64,000 nt of DNA from Catenuloplanes niger (lineage in GTDB: Bacteria > Actinomycetota > Actinomycetes > Mycobacteriales > Micromonosporaceae), in NCBI RefSeq assembly GCF_031458255.1, contig NZ_JAVDYC010000001.1, positions 7,612,501-7,676,500 of the forward strand, given 5' to 3'. The notes beneath the pieces are model-generated. The model worked only from the letters and a program-made list of their open reading frames with translations. It was not told the DNA's origin and ran no database searches. Below are positions 57,460 to 64,000 of this stretch, piece by piece; the stretch's first letter is position 1, and the number at the start of each line of letters is the position of its first letter. The translations under genes and the position numbers were made by a program.

Positions 57460-57828
57460 TCAGGCGATGCAGAACTCGTTGCCCTCCGGGTCGCGCATCA
57501 CGAGGTGGCCGAAAACGCCGGCGTAGCGTTGCTCCGCGACCCGGGTGGCGCCGAGCGCGACCAGCTCGTCCGCCCGGCGCCGGATCGTGGCCTCGTCCGT
57601 CGCCGGGCCGGCCGGACGGACGTCGACGTGCACCCGGTTCTTGGCCACCTTGCCCTCCGGCACCCGCAGGAACGAGATCGCCGGGCCGCGGCCCTCGGGA
57701 TCCACGATCGAGGCGCCGTCCGGGTCGTCGTAGCCGGGCTCCGGCAGGTAGCCGAGCGCCGCCGCCCAGAACGCGGCGAGCCGGTGCGGGTCGGTGGCGT
57801 CGAAACAGAGTGTCCAGGGCGTTGCCAT
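57460..57828 (-). CDS. VOC/glyoxalase-like family protein
   Basis: This 122-residue protein of the vicinal-oxygen-chelate fold has LCFDATDPHRLAAFWAAALGY, KNRVHVDVRPAG with a metal-type His, and VMRDPEGNEFCIA at the C-terminus. Members include lyases, dioxygenases and resistance proteins; many small ones are uncharacterised. It lies upstream of the arabinanase operon on the same strand but is separated from it by that operon's promoter. Confidence 0.82.
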   Translation of the reverse strand: MATPWTLCFDATDPHRLAAFWAAALGYLPEPGYDDPDGASIVDPEGRGPAISFLRVPEGKVAKNRVHVDVRPAGPATDEATIRRRADELVALGATRVAEQRYAGVFGHLVMRDPEGNEFCIA

Positions 57829-57935
57829 GCGGCCGACCCTACTGGTCGCGATCGGCCCCGGGCCGCGGTTGGGTCGGTCTCGCCGGTGGGCCGGTACGCG
57901 CGCGAACCCTAATTAATCCATAACAGTCTTCCCCT

Positions 57936-57951
57936 GGACTGTTAACAGTCC
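57936..57951. promoter_or_regulatory. Palindromic operator upstream of the chitinase gene
   Basis: GGACTGTTAACAGTCC is a perfect 16-bp palindrome. A further half-site AACAGTC occurs at 57922-57928. The whole 57910-57960 stretch is AT-rich for this window. Position, 57 bases before the start codon, suits a repressor site. Confidence 0.6.
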
Positions 57952-58007
57952 TAATAATTCCGGTGACGGCGGTCGACCCCCAACCGCCTCGATCATGGGA
58001 GGTGCTC

Positions 58008-59420
58008 ATGAGACGGTCCCGGCTCGCGGCGTTGATAACCACGTCCGCGCTGGTGCTGGCGGGTGCGGCGGTGATGTGGACGGCGGGCCCGGCCGCGGCC
58101 GCGGCGAACACCGCCACCTTCACGAAGACGTCGGACTGGGGTTCCGGGTGGGAGGGCCGGGTCACCGTGACGAACGGTGGCACGTCCGCGCTCACCTCGT
58201 GGACCGTGGCGTTCGACCTGCCGGCGGGGACGTCGGTCAGCTCGGCCTGGGAGGCGGACGTGAGCGCCTCCGGGACCCGATGGACGTTCCGCAACAAGTC
58301 CTACAACGGTACGGTCGCGGGCGGTGCGTCGCTGACGTTCGGCCTGATCGGTGCGGGGCCGGGCAGCCCGTCGAACTGCACGCTCAACGGTGCCGCCTGC
58401 GGCGGTGGTGCGGTCACGCCGCCGCCCACGACGACCTCACCCACGCCGCGGCCGACCACCCCCGCACCCACTACGCCACCGCCGACCACGCCGCCGCCCA
58501 CCACGCCGCCGCCGAACAACGGGGCGCTGCCGAAGCACTTCCTCACCGGGTACTGGCACAACTTCGTCAATCCGGCGGTGGAGCTGCGGCTGCGCGACAC
58601 ACCGGCACAGTACGACCTGGTCGCGGTCTCGTTCGCGGAGGCGACCAGCACGCCGGGCGCGGTCACGTTCGGCGTGGACCCGGAGCTGTCCACCGCGCTC
58701 GGCGGTTACTCGGACGCGGACTTCCGCGCTGACGTCCGTACCCTCCAGGCACGGGGTTCGAAGGTCATCCTGTCGGTCGGCGGCGAGGCCGGCCGGGTGG
58801 CGGTGTCCGACGCGGCGAGCGCGGCCGCGTTCTCGAACACGATGTTCTCGATCATCCAGAGCTACGGGTTCGACGGCGTCGACATCGACCTGGAGAACGG
58901 GCTGAACCCGACCTACATGGCGCAGGCGCTGCGGTCGCTGCACGCCAAGAAGAGCAACCTGATCATCACGATGGCGCCGCAGACGATCGACATGCAGTCG
59001 ACCGGCGGGTCCTACTTCGCGCTGGCGCTGGCGATCAAGGACATCCTGACGGTCGTGCACACCCAGTTCTACAACTCGGGCGCGATGCTCGGCTGTGACC
59101 AGAACGCCGCGTACGCCCAGGGCACGGTCAACTTCATCGTCGCGCTCGCCTGCATCCAGCTGGAGAACGGGCTGCGCCCGGACCAGGTCGCGCTGGGTCT
59201 GCCGGCCGGCCCCGGTGCCGCGGGCGGCGGCGTGGTGTCGCCCGGCGTGGTCAACGCGGCGCTGGACTGCCTGGCCCGCGGCACCAACTGCGGCTCGTTC
59301 AAGCCGCCGCGCACCTACCCGGGCATTCGCGGCGCGATGACCTGGTCCGTCAACTGGGACGTGACGAACGGCAACGGCTTCGCCGGCACCGTGGGCCCGC
59401 ACCTGGACACGCTGCCCTGA
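58008..59420 (+). CDS. Secreted chitinase, CBM2-linker-GH18
   Basis: This 470-residue protein has a signal peptide (1-32), a CBM2-type binding domain (about 33-131, with WGSGWEGRVTVTNGG and TFGLIG), a Pro/Thr linker (137-170) and a GH18 barrel. The barrel contains SVGG (257-259) and the active site FDGVDIDLEN, with DxxDxDxE residues 289-296 and catalytic Glu296. It hydrolyses chitin outside the cell, like Streptomyces family 18 chitinases. ATG 58008 follows GGGAGG. The palindrome at 57936 is the likely control site. Confidence 0.92.
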   Translation: MRRSRLAALITTSALVLAGAAVMWTAGPAAAAANTATFTKTSDWGSGWEGRVTVTNGGTSALTSWTVAFDLPAGTSVSSAWEADVSASGTRWTFRNKSYNGTVAGGASLTFGLIGAGPGSPSNCTLNGAACGGGAVTPPPTTTSPTPRPTTPAPTTPPPTTPPPTTPPPNNGALPKHFLTGYWHNFVNPAVELRLRDTPAQYDLVAVSFAEATSTPGAVTFGVDPELSTALGGYSDADFRADVRTLQARGSKVILSVGGEAGRVAVSDAASAAAFSNTMFSIIQSYGFDGVDIDLENGLNPTYMAQALRSLHAKKSNLIITMAPQTIDMQSTGGSYFALALAIKDILTVVHTQFYNSGAMLGCDQNAAYAQGTVNFIVALACIQLENGLRPDQVALGLPAGPGAAGGGVVSPGVVNAALDCLARGTNCGSFKPPRTYPGIRGAMTWSVNWDVTNGNGFAGTVGPHLDTLP

Positions 59421-59447
59421 CCGCGGCGGAGGCCTGCCCGGCCGGGG

Positions 59448-60731
59448 TCAGACGCCGGACGGGTAGGCCTCCAGCTCGTGGACGTCCGCGTGCAGCGTGT
59501 GCATCGGGCGCACCCCGCTGGTGGTGGCGAACCAGACCAGATGGTCGTAGCGGTCGGCCAGCACGGTCGGCACGTAGTTGCCCCAGGACTCCCGCTCCGG
59601 GCGGTAGACCACGCCGATCGCGCGGTGCGGGACGGTGTCGGTCAGCAGCGCCGGGCGCGCGGCCGGGAAGAGCAGCACCGCCTCGGGCGGGGCGTGCTCC
59701 GTCAGCAGCGCCTCCAGGGAACCGTGGCGGCCGGGCGGGACCGGCAGTTCCTCGGTCGCGCCGCCCCAGGACCGGCCGGCGATCACCGAGCCGGGACCGC
59801 CCGCGATCCCGACCAGCGCCACGTGCTCCGCGCCGAAGCGGTCGCGGGCCAGCCCGCCGATGGTGACCTCGCCGGCCGCGGCCATGTCCGAGCCGCGGGC
59901 GTCGCCGACGTGCGTGTTGTGCGCCCAGACCACGGCCTTCGCGTCCGGGCCGCGGTGGTCGAGGAGGCGGGCCAGCGTGGCGTCCATGTGGCGGTCGCGC
60001 ACGTTCCACGAGTCGGGGCCGCCGCGGACCATCGCCCGGTAGTACGCCTCCGCGCCGGCCACCACCTCCGCGTTCTGCCGCGCGCCGAACCCCGCGTCGA
60101 ACCCCGCGTCGAACGTCGTGTCTCCGGCCAGCCGGCGCAGCAGCGCGACCACCTCGTCCTCGCAGCCGGCGGGCACGAAACGGGTCGCCGTCGCGTACCG
60201 CTGCGGGTCCTCGCCGAACGGCTCGAAGCAGCGGAACGCGGCCCGCGCCTCGTCCAGCGCGTCCGGGGCCGACCGGTGCAGGTAGTCGAGGATCTCGCGC
60301 AGCGACTCCCACAGCGAGTAGAGGTCCAGGCCGTGGAAGCCGACCCGGCCGGCCGGCTCCCGGGACGCGTTGTGCCGGCGCAGCCAGCGGCAGAAGTCGG
60401 CGACCTCGTCGTTGGCCCACATCCAGGTCGGCCAGCGTTCGAAGAGCGCCAGCGCGGCGCGCGGATCGCTGGGCGCGTCGGCCGCGCAGCGCACCGAGCG
60501 GTCGATGCGCGCGCAGTCCGGCCAGTCGCCCTCCACGCCGACGAAGCTGAATCCGTACTCGGTGATCAGGCGTTTGGTGATCTCCGACCGCCATCGGTAG
60601 AACTCGTGCGTGCCGTGCGTCGCCTCGCCGAGCATGACCACGCGCCGGTCACCGATCCGGTCCAGCAGCGCGTCCGTGCCCTCGCGGCCGGTCAGTGCCA
60701 GCCGGGCGACGTCCTCCGCGTAGGTGCCCAT
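59448..60731 (-). CDS. Erythromycin esterase family protein
   Basis: This 427-residue protein matches the EreA/EreB-like superfamily: VVMLGEATHGTHEFYRWRSEITKRL (His39 and Glu43 region), VGVEGDWPDCARID, VGFHGLDLYSLWESL and AVVWAHNTHVGDARGSDM. Characterised members open macrolide lactones, but many environmental relatives do not, so no resistance role is claimed. The ATG at 60731 sets the start; longer frames upstream have no ribosome site. It converges with the chitinase gene, 27 bases apart. Confidence 0.85.
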   Translation of the reverse strand: MGTYAEDVARLALTGREGTDALLDRIGDRRVVMLGEATHGTHEFYRWRSEITKRLITEYGFSFVGVEGDWPDCARIDRSVRCAADAPSDPRAALALFERWPTWMWANDEVADFCRWLRRHNASREPAGRVGFHGLDLYSLWESLREILDYLHRSAPDALDEARAAFRCFEPFGEDPQRYATATRFVPAGCEDEVVALLRRLAGDTTFDAGFDAGFGARQNAEVVAGAEAYYRAMVRGGPDSWNVRDRHMDATLARLLDHRGPDAKAVVWAHNTHVGDARGSDMAAAGEVTIGGLARDRFGAEHVALVGIAGGPGSVIAGRSWGGATEELPVPPGRHGSLEALLTEHAPPEAVLLFPAARPALLTDTVPHRAIGVVYRPERESWGNYVPTVLADRYDHLVWFATTSGVRPMHTLHADVHELEAYPSGV

Positions 60732-60843
60732 GCGAGCGGTTACCCGCCCTCGCGCCTCACTAACCGGGTCGCGGGGCCGGTATCGACGTGGATGGCCGGG
60801 CTGCGGCGAGGCCCAGGTCGATACAGGCCCTAGGCTGATCTCC

Positions 60844-61671
60844 ATGAGATTCGCGGTCAGCTATGGTTCGACGGCCTACGGTGTCGACCCCGACCACCTG
60901 GTCCGGTTCGCGCGGCACGCGGAGGAGCTCGGGTTCGAGGGCATCTACCTGCCCGAACACGTCGCACTCGCGCCGGGGATGACGTTCGGTGAGTACGAGA
61001 TGCCGGTCGACCTGCCCTACGCGGACCCGATCGTGTGTCTCACGTTCGTGGCGGCGGCGACGTCACGGCTGTTGCTCGGCACCGGCGTGCTCCTGCTGCC
61101 GTACCACCACCCGGTCACGCTCGCGAAGCGGCTCGCCACACTGGATCTGCTCGCCAAGGGCCGGCTGCGGCTGCTGACCGTGGGGGTCGGCGCGTTCCCG
61201 CAGGAGGCGGACGCGACCGGCGTCAGCTTCCGGACCCGGGGCCGGCGCGCGGACGAGGCACTCGAGGTGCTGAACCTGCTGTGGACGCGGGACGAGGTGA
61301 GCTACGACGGCGAGTTCTACCGGCTCGACCGGGTCACCAGCCGCCCGCACCCGGCCGGCGGCGCGCTGCCGGTGCACGTCGGCGGCTCGTCGATGGCCGC
61401 GGCGCGCCGGGCCGCGAAGTACGGCGCGGGCTGGTTCGCCGGCGGCATGCTGGGCCCGGCCGACCGGATCGCGCAGCTGGCGGCCGCCCGTTCGTCCGGG
61501 CGGCCGATCGAGTACACGCGCTGGGGTGCGATCTCGCTGACCCCGGAGTCCGCGGCCGGCTTCGCCCGGCAGGGCGTGGACCGCCTGGTGGTCAGCCCGT
61601 CCGGCGCCACCTGGGCGGAACAGCGGGACGAACTGTCCGCGTTCGCCGACCGGCACGGGCTACCCGGATGA
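60844..61671 (+). CDS. LLM class F420-dependent oxidoreductase
   Basis: This 275-residue luciferase-like TIM-barrel protein has FARHAEELGFEGIYLPEHVAL, AATSRLLLGTGVLLLPYHHPVTLAKRLATLDLLAKGRL (family signature), LTVGVGAFPQE and RADEALEVLNLLW. The actinobacterial class uses cofactor F420 for hydride transfer; FMN use cannot be excluded. The ATG at 60844 gives the standard MRFAVS start. Divergent from the esterase-like gene. Confidence 0.87.
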   Translation: MRFAVSYGSTAYGVDPDHLVRFARHAEELGFEGIYLPEHVALAPGMTFGEYEMPVDLPYADPIVCLTFVAAATSRLLLGTGVLLLPYHHPVTLAKRLATLDLLAKGRLRLLTVGVGAFPQEADATGVSFRTRGRRADEALEVLNLLWTRDEVSYDGEFYRLDRVTSRPHPAGGALPVHVGGSSMAAARRAAKYGAGWFAGGMLGPADRIAQLAAARSSGRPIEYTRWGAISLTPESAAGFARQGVDRLVVSPSGATWAEQRDELSAFADRHGLPG

Positions 61672-61765
61672 CCAGCGCCGGCACCGGGCGGCGGCCGGCG
61701 CCGGTGCCGGGTTGGTGGACCCGCGAGGACTGCCGGGGAAACGTGAATCTGCCACACTGTGCCGC

Positions 61766-62215
61766 ATGACGATCTTGGTGCGGCCGGTGCAGGGCACGGA
61801 CGCGGACCGGGTGGCGGAGCTGCTCGACCAGCTCGGCTACCCGGCCGACGGCGCCGCGGTGGCGTCCCGGCTGGACTACTGGGGTGACGAGCCGTCCGCC
61901 GCCGTGTTCGTGGCCGTCGCCGACGACCTGGTGGTCGGCGTGACCGCGGTGCATGTGAGCCCGCTGCTCGAGGTGGACGGGCACTACGCGCGCGTGGTGG
62001 CGCTGGTCGTCGACGCGGACGCGCGGCGCGGCGGGATCGGGCGCGCGCTGATGGCGGCCGTGGAGGCGTACGCGAGCGCGTTCCGGTGCGCGTTCGTGGA
62101 GGTGACCAGCGGCCGGCGGCCGGAGCGCGAGGCGGCCCACCGGTTCTACCGCGGCCTGGGCTTCGAGGATCTGAACGACATCGCGTACCGGTTCCGCAAG
62201 CCGCTACCGCAGTAG
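61766..62215 (+). CDS. GNAT family N-acetyltransferase
   Basis: This 149-residue acetyltransferase has the core ARVVALVVDADARRGGIGRALMAAVEAYA (acetyl-CoA loop RRGGIG) and FYRGLGFEDL (motif B). It transfers an acetyl group from acetyl-CoA to an unknown amine. The ATG at 61766 gives the usual MTILVRPV start. Its last 12 bases overlap the convergent dipeptidase gene. Confidence 0.87.
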   Translation: MTILVRPVQGTDADRVAELLDQLGYPADGAAVASRLDYWGDEPSAAVFVAVADDLVVGVTAVHVSPLLEVDGHYARVVALVVDADARRGGIGRALMAAVEAYASAFRCAFVEVTSGRRPEREAAHRFYRGLGFEDLNDIAYRFRKPLPQ

Positions 62216-63376
62216 CTCCTCCGCGGCCTCCTCGGCGTCCCGCAGCACGCGCAGCACGTTACGGCCGGTGAGCGCGGCCAGCTCGGTCTCCGTCCAGCCA
62301 CGGTCGGCGAGCTCCGCCAGCAGCCGAGGGTACGTGGAGACGTCCTCCAGCCCGGCCGGCAGCGTGTCGGTGCCGTCGAAGTCGCCGCCGAGCCCGACGT
62401 GCTCGACGCCGGCGACCTCACGCGCGTGTTCGACGTGGTCGGCGACCTGCGCGACGGTGGCGCGGGGACGCGGGTTGGCCGCGCACCAGTCGGCGAGGTC
62501 GTCGGCCACGACCCGGTCGGTGAACACCGGTTCCTCGTGCGCGCGCGGCGCCGGTGGCCACGGGACCACGCCGGCCGGGAGCCCGCGCCGGGCCCGCTCC
62601 GCGTCGGCGGCCCGCTCCCAGGCCAGCACCTCCGCGGAGACGAACGGCGGCACGAACGTCACCTGCACCACGCCGCCGTTGTCGCGCAGCCGGTGCAGCA
62701 CCCGGTCCGGCACGTTGCGGCCGTGCTCGGTCAGCGCGCGGCAGGACGAGTGACTGAAGATCACCGGGGCGGTCGCCACGTCCAGCGCCGCGTCCATCGT
62801 GCACTCCGCCACGTGCGCGAGGTCGACCAGCACGCCGATCCGCTGCATCTCACGGACGATCGCGCGCCCCTCGTCGGTCAGCCCGCCGTGCACCGGCGGG
62901 TGCGCCGCGCTGTCCGCCCAGGGTGTGTGGTGGTTGTGGGTCAGCGTGACGTACCGGACGCCGAGCCGGGCCAGGCAGCGCAGCACCGCGGTCGAGGACG
63001 CCAGGCTGTGGCCGCCCTCCACGCCGATCAGCGAGGCGATCCGCCCGGCGGCCATCGCGTCCCGGGTCGCGGCCGCGGTCGCGGTGACCACCAGTTCGTC
63101 CGGGAAGGCCGCGGCCATCCGGTGCACCGCGTCGATCTGCTCCAGCGTGGACACCAGCGCCTCCGGTTCCGGCAGGCTGGACGGCACGTAGACGGACCAG
63201 AACTGGGCACCCACGCCACCGGCGCGCAGCCGTGGCAGGTCGGTGTGCAGCGCGGGCAGGCCGGCGTCGAGGCCCGCCACGGCGTACCCGCGATGGACCC
63301 GCAGCTGCCAGGGGAGATCGTTGTGGCCGTCGACCACCGGGGACTCCCGCAGCACGCGGGTGACGTCGACGCTCAT
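62204..63376 (-). CDS. Membrane dipeptidase (renal dipeptidase family, M19)
   Basis: This 390-residue zinc enzyme has VVDGHNDLPW with ligands His18 and Asp20, SLIGVEGGHSL (bridging Glu), VIFSHSSCRAL (His), RNVPD and VGLGGDFDGTD. The family hydrolyses dipeptides, including D-amino-acid-containing ones. There is no signal peptide. ATG 63376 overlaps the stop of the N-formylglutamate amidohydrolase gene (ATGA), so the pair is cotranscribed and may serve peptide or amino acid catabolism. Confidence 0.9.
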   Translation of the reverse strand: MSVDVTRVLRESPVVDGHNDLPWQLRVHRGYAVAGLDAGLPALHTDLPRLRAGGVGAQFWSVYVPSSLPEPEALVSTLEQIDAVHRMAAAFPDELVVTATAAATRDAMAAGRIASLIGVEGGHSLASSTAVLRCLARLGVRYVTLTHNHHTPWADSAAHPPVHGGLTDEGRAIVREMQRIGVLVDLAHVAECTMDAALDVATAPVIFSHSSCRALTEHGRNVPDRVLHRLRDNGGVVQVTFVPPFVSAEVLAWERAADAERARRGLPAGVVPWPPAPRAHEEPVFTDRVVADDLADWCAANPRPRATVAQVADHVEHAREVAGVEHVGLGGDFDGTDTLPAGLEDVSTYPRLLAELADRGWTETELAALTGRNVLRVLRDAEEAAEELLR

Positions 63377-64000
63377 GCCCGCACCGCGTCCACCAGTGCG
63401 GCGAGCCGCGCGGCGATCTCCCGCAGCCCGTCGTGCGGTGGCCCGCCCGGCTCGGTCATGTACGTGTCGCGGCGGATCTCGACCATCAGCGCGCTCACGG
63501 CGGGCTCCTTCCGGTAGTGCCGCAGCGGCACGTACGTACCGGCGAACGGGGTGTTGATCTCGGTGTTGGGCAGCGTCTCCCGGGCGGCGGCGAGCAGCCA
63601 GGGCGGGGTGTGGAAGTCGTCGACGCCGAGGCAGATCTCCGGCCGCGGGCCGTCCGCGTGCAACTCGTAGGGGAGCGGACGGGACTGGTACGAGTGCACG
63701 TCCAGGACGACGACCCGGCCGAGCGCGGCCAGGCGCCGGTCGACCAGCGCGGTCATGCCGTCCGCGTACGGCCGGTAGTGGGTGTCGAGCAGCCGCGCGT
63801 CGCGCGCCGGGTCGTCGTCGCGCAGCACCTCGCCGTGCGCGGTGCGGGTGTAGACCGCGGCCATCCCGACCCGGGCCATCTCCTCGGTGTCGTCCGGGAA
63901 GCGCTCCGGGTCGACGACCAGGCGGGAGAAGGCGTTCGCGAACGTCCACGGGGTCTTTCGCGCCAGCGCCGCCGCCTGCCGGGCGATCTCGCGGGTGTGC
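63373..64000 (-). CDS. N-formylglutamate amidohydrolase family protein, 5' end outside window
   Basis: The last 209 codons are visible. DTHYRPYADGMTALVDRRLA, VVVLDVHSYQSRPLPYE (metal His) and EICLGVDDFHTP are typical of the N-formylglutamate amidohydrolase (HutG2-like) family, which releases formate and glutamate from N-formylglutamate. The frame is open to the window edge (TREIARQAAALARKTPWTF...), so the true start lies beyond 64000. It is coupled to the dipeptidase gene by ATGA. Confidence 0.87.
   Translation of the reverse strand, partial: HTREIARQAAALARKTPWTFANAFSRLVVDPERFPDDTEEMARVGMAAVYTRTAHGEVLRDDDPARDARLLDTHYRPYADGMTALVDRRLAALGRVVVLDVHSYQSRPLPYELHADGPRPEICLGVDDFHTPPWLLAAARETLPNTEINTPFAGTYVPLRHYRKEPAVSALMVEIRRDTYMTEPGGPPHDGLREIAARLAALVDAVRA

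Noticed and set aside
57936-57951. DasR operator before the chitinase gene
   Set aside because: The palindrome GGACTGTTAACAGTCC lacks the TGGTCTAGACCA-type core of DasR sites.
59448-60731. Macrolide resistance gene
   Set aside because: Family membership alone does not show erythromycin hydrolysis; no macrolide cluster or mobile context is adjacent.
1-64000. tRNA, rRNA, riboswitch or replication origin
   Set aside because: No cloverleaf, rRNA segment, recognised aptamer or DnaA-box cluster was seen on reading; a covariance-model scan could not be run here.

Overview
The window reads as a chromosomal segment of a very GC-rich filamentous actinomycete. This is inferred from codon bias, dense ATGA-coupled operons, a mycothiol-dependent isomerase family gene, an F420-type LLM oxidoreductase, many TetR, LuxR and XRE regulators, Tat and Sec secreted carbohydrate hydrolases, and an actinobacterial cyclase-like/NTPase operon. 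Micromonosporaceae (Actinoplanes or Catenuloplanes relatives) would fit, but no rRNA or other taxonomic marker is present to settle it.

Layout. 1-6.6 kb: housekeeping and accessory genes, namely a partial AadA-like nucleotidyltransferase, a lipoprotein, a mycothiol-dependent isomerase-like protein, DUF1810, an ATP-grasp protein, a membrane-anchored discoidin protein and two PAP2 phosphatases. 6.7-27.4 kb: a large catabolic island. It holds an SDR plus a paired acyl-CoA dehydrogenase operon, a TetR/methyltransferase divergon, a PaoA-PaoB-PaoD-like molybdoenzyme operon lacking the molybdopterin subunit, a complete branched-chain-type ABC importer, a MaoC hydratase, and a six-gene operon (SDR, quinone oxidoreductase, SDR, ACAD10/11-type kinase, ACAD10/11-type dehydrogenase, acyl-CoA ligase) followed by a TetR regulator. 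Three promoters in this island carry the same 6-3-6 inverted repeat (TRCAYY-N3-RRTGYA), so they probably form one regulon for uptake and CoA-dependent breakdown of a hydroxylated or oxo carboxylic acid.

27.6-31.5 kb: a secreted RHS-repeat protein with a glycine-rich hydrophobic C-terminal tail, followed by a 55-residue two-TM protein (candidate effector and immunity pair), then an excalibur-domain protein. 31.6-35.3 kb: a three-gene operon of a nucleotidyl-cyclase-like protein, a P-loop NTPase and an unknown protein, resembling actinobacterial conflict or signalling operons. 35.4-46.4 kb: hydrolase, LuxR and XRE-cupin regulators, a decayed secreted-protein gene, two MFS transporters, zwf, a protein with a duplicated holin-like fold, and a NarL-type two-component system.

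46.5-59.4 kb: polysaccharide utilisation. A GH43-AbfB protein and a two-gene GH43 arabinanase operon share a LacI-type operator, and there is a CBM2-GH18 chitinase. Between them lie a CBS protein, a repeat-expanded ribokinase, an XRE regulator divergent from a methionine aminopeptidase paralogue that lacks one metal ligand, a fresh IS256-family insertion with an 8-bp target duplication, and an amidohydrolase. 59.4-64 kb: an erythromycin-esterase-like protein, an LLM oxidoreductase, a GNAT protein, a membrane dipeptidase and a partial N-formylglutamate amidohydrolase.

The least explained signals are a pair of 69-nt intergenic hairpin elements whose stems differ in sequence but stay fully paired while the loop core is conserved (19.4 and 53.5 kb), the RHS/two-TM pair, the cyclase-like/NTPase operon, and the shared operator of the catabolic island. 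Short in-frame minisatellites of 15-24 nt recur inside at least five genes.
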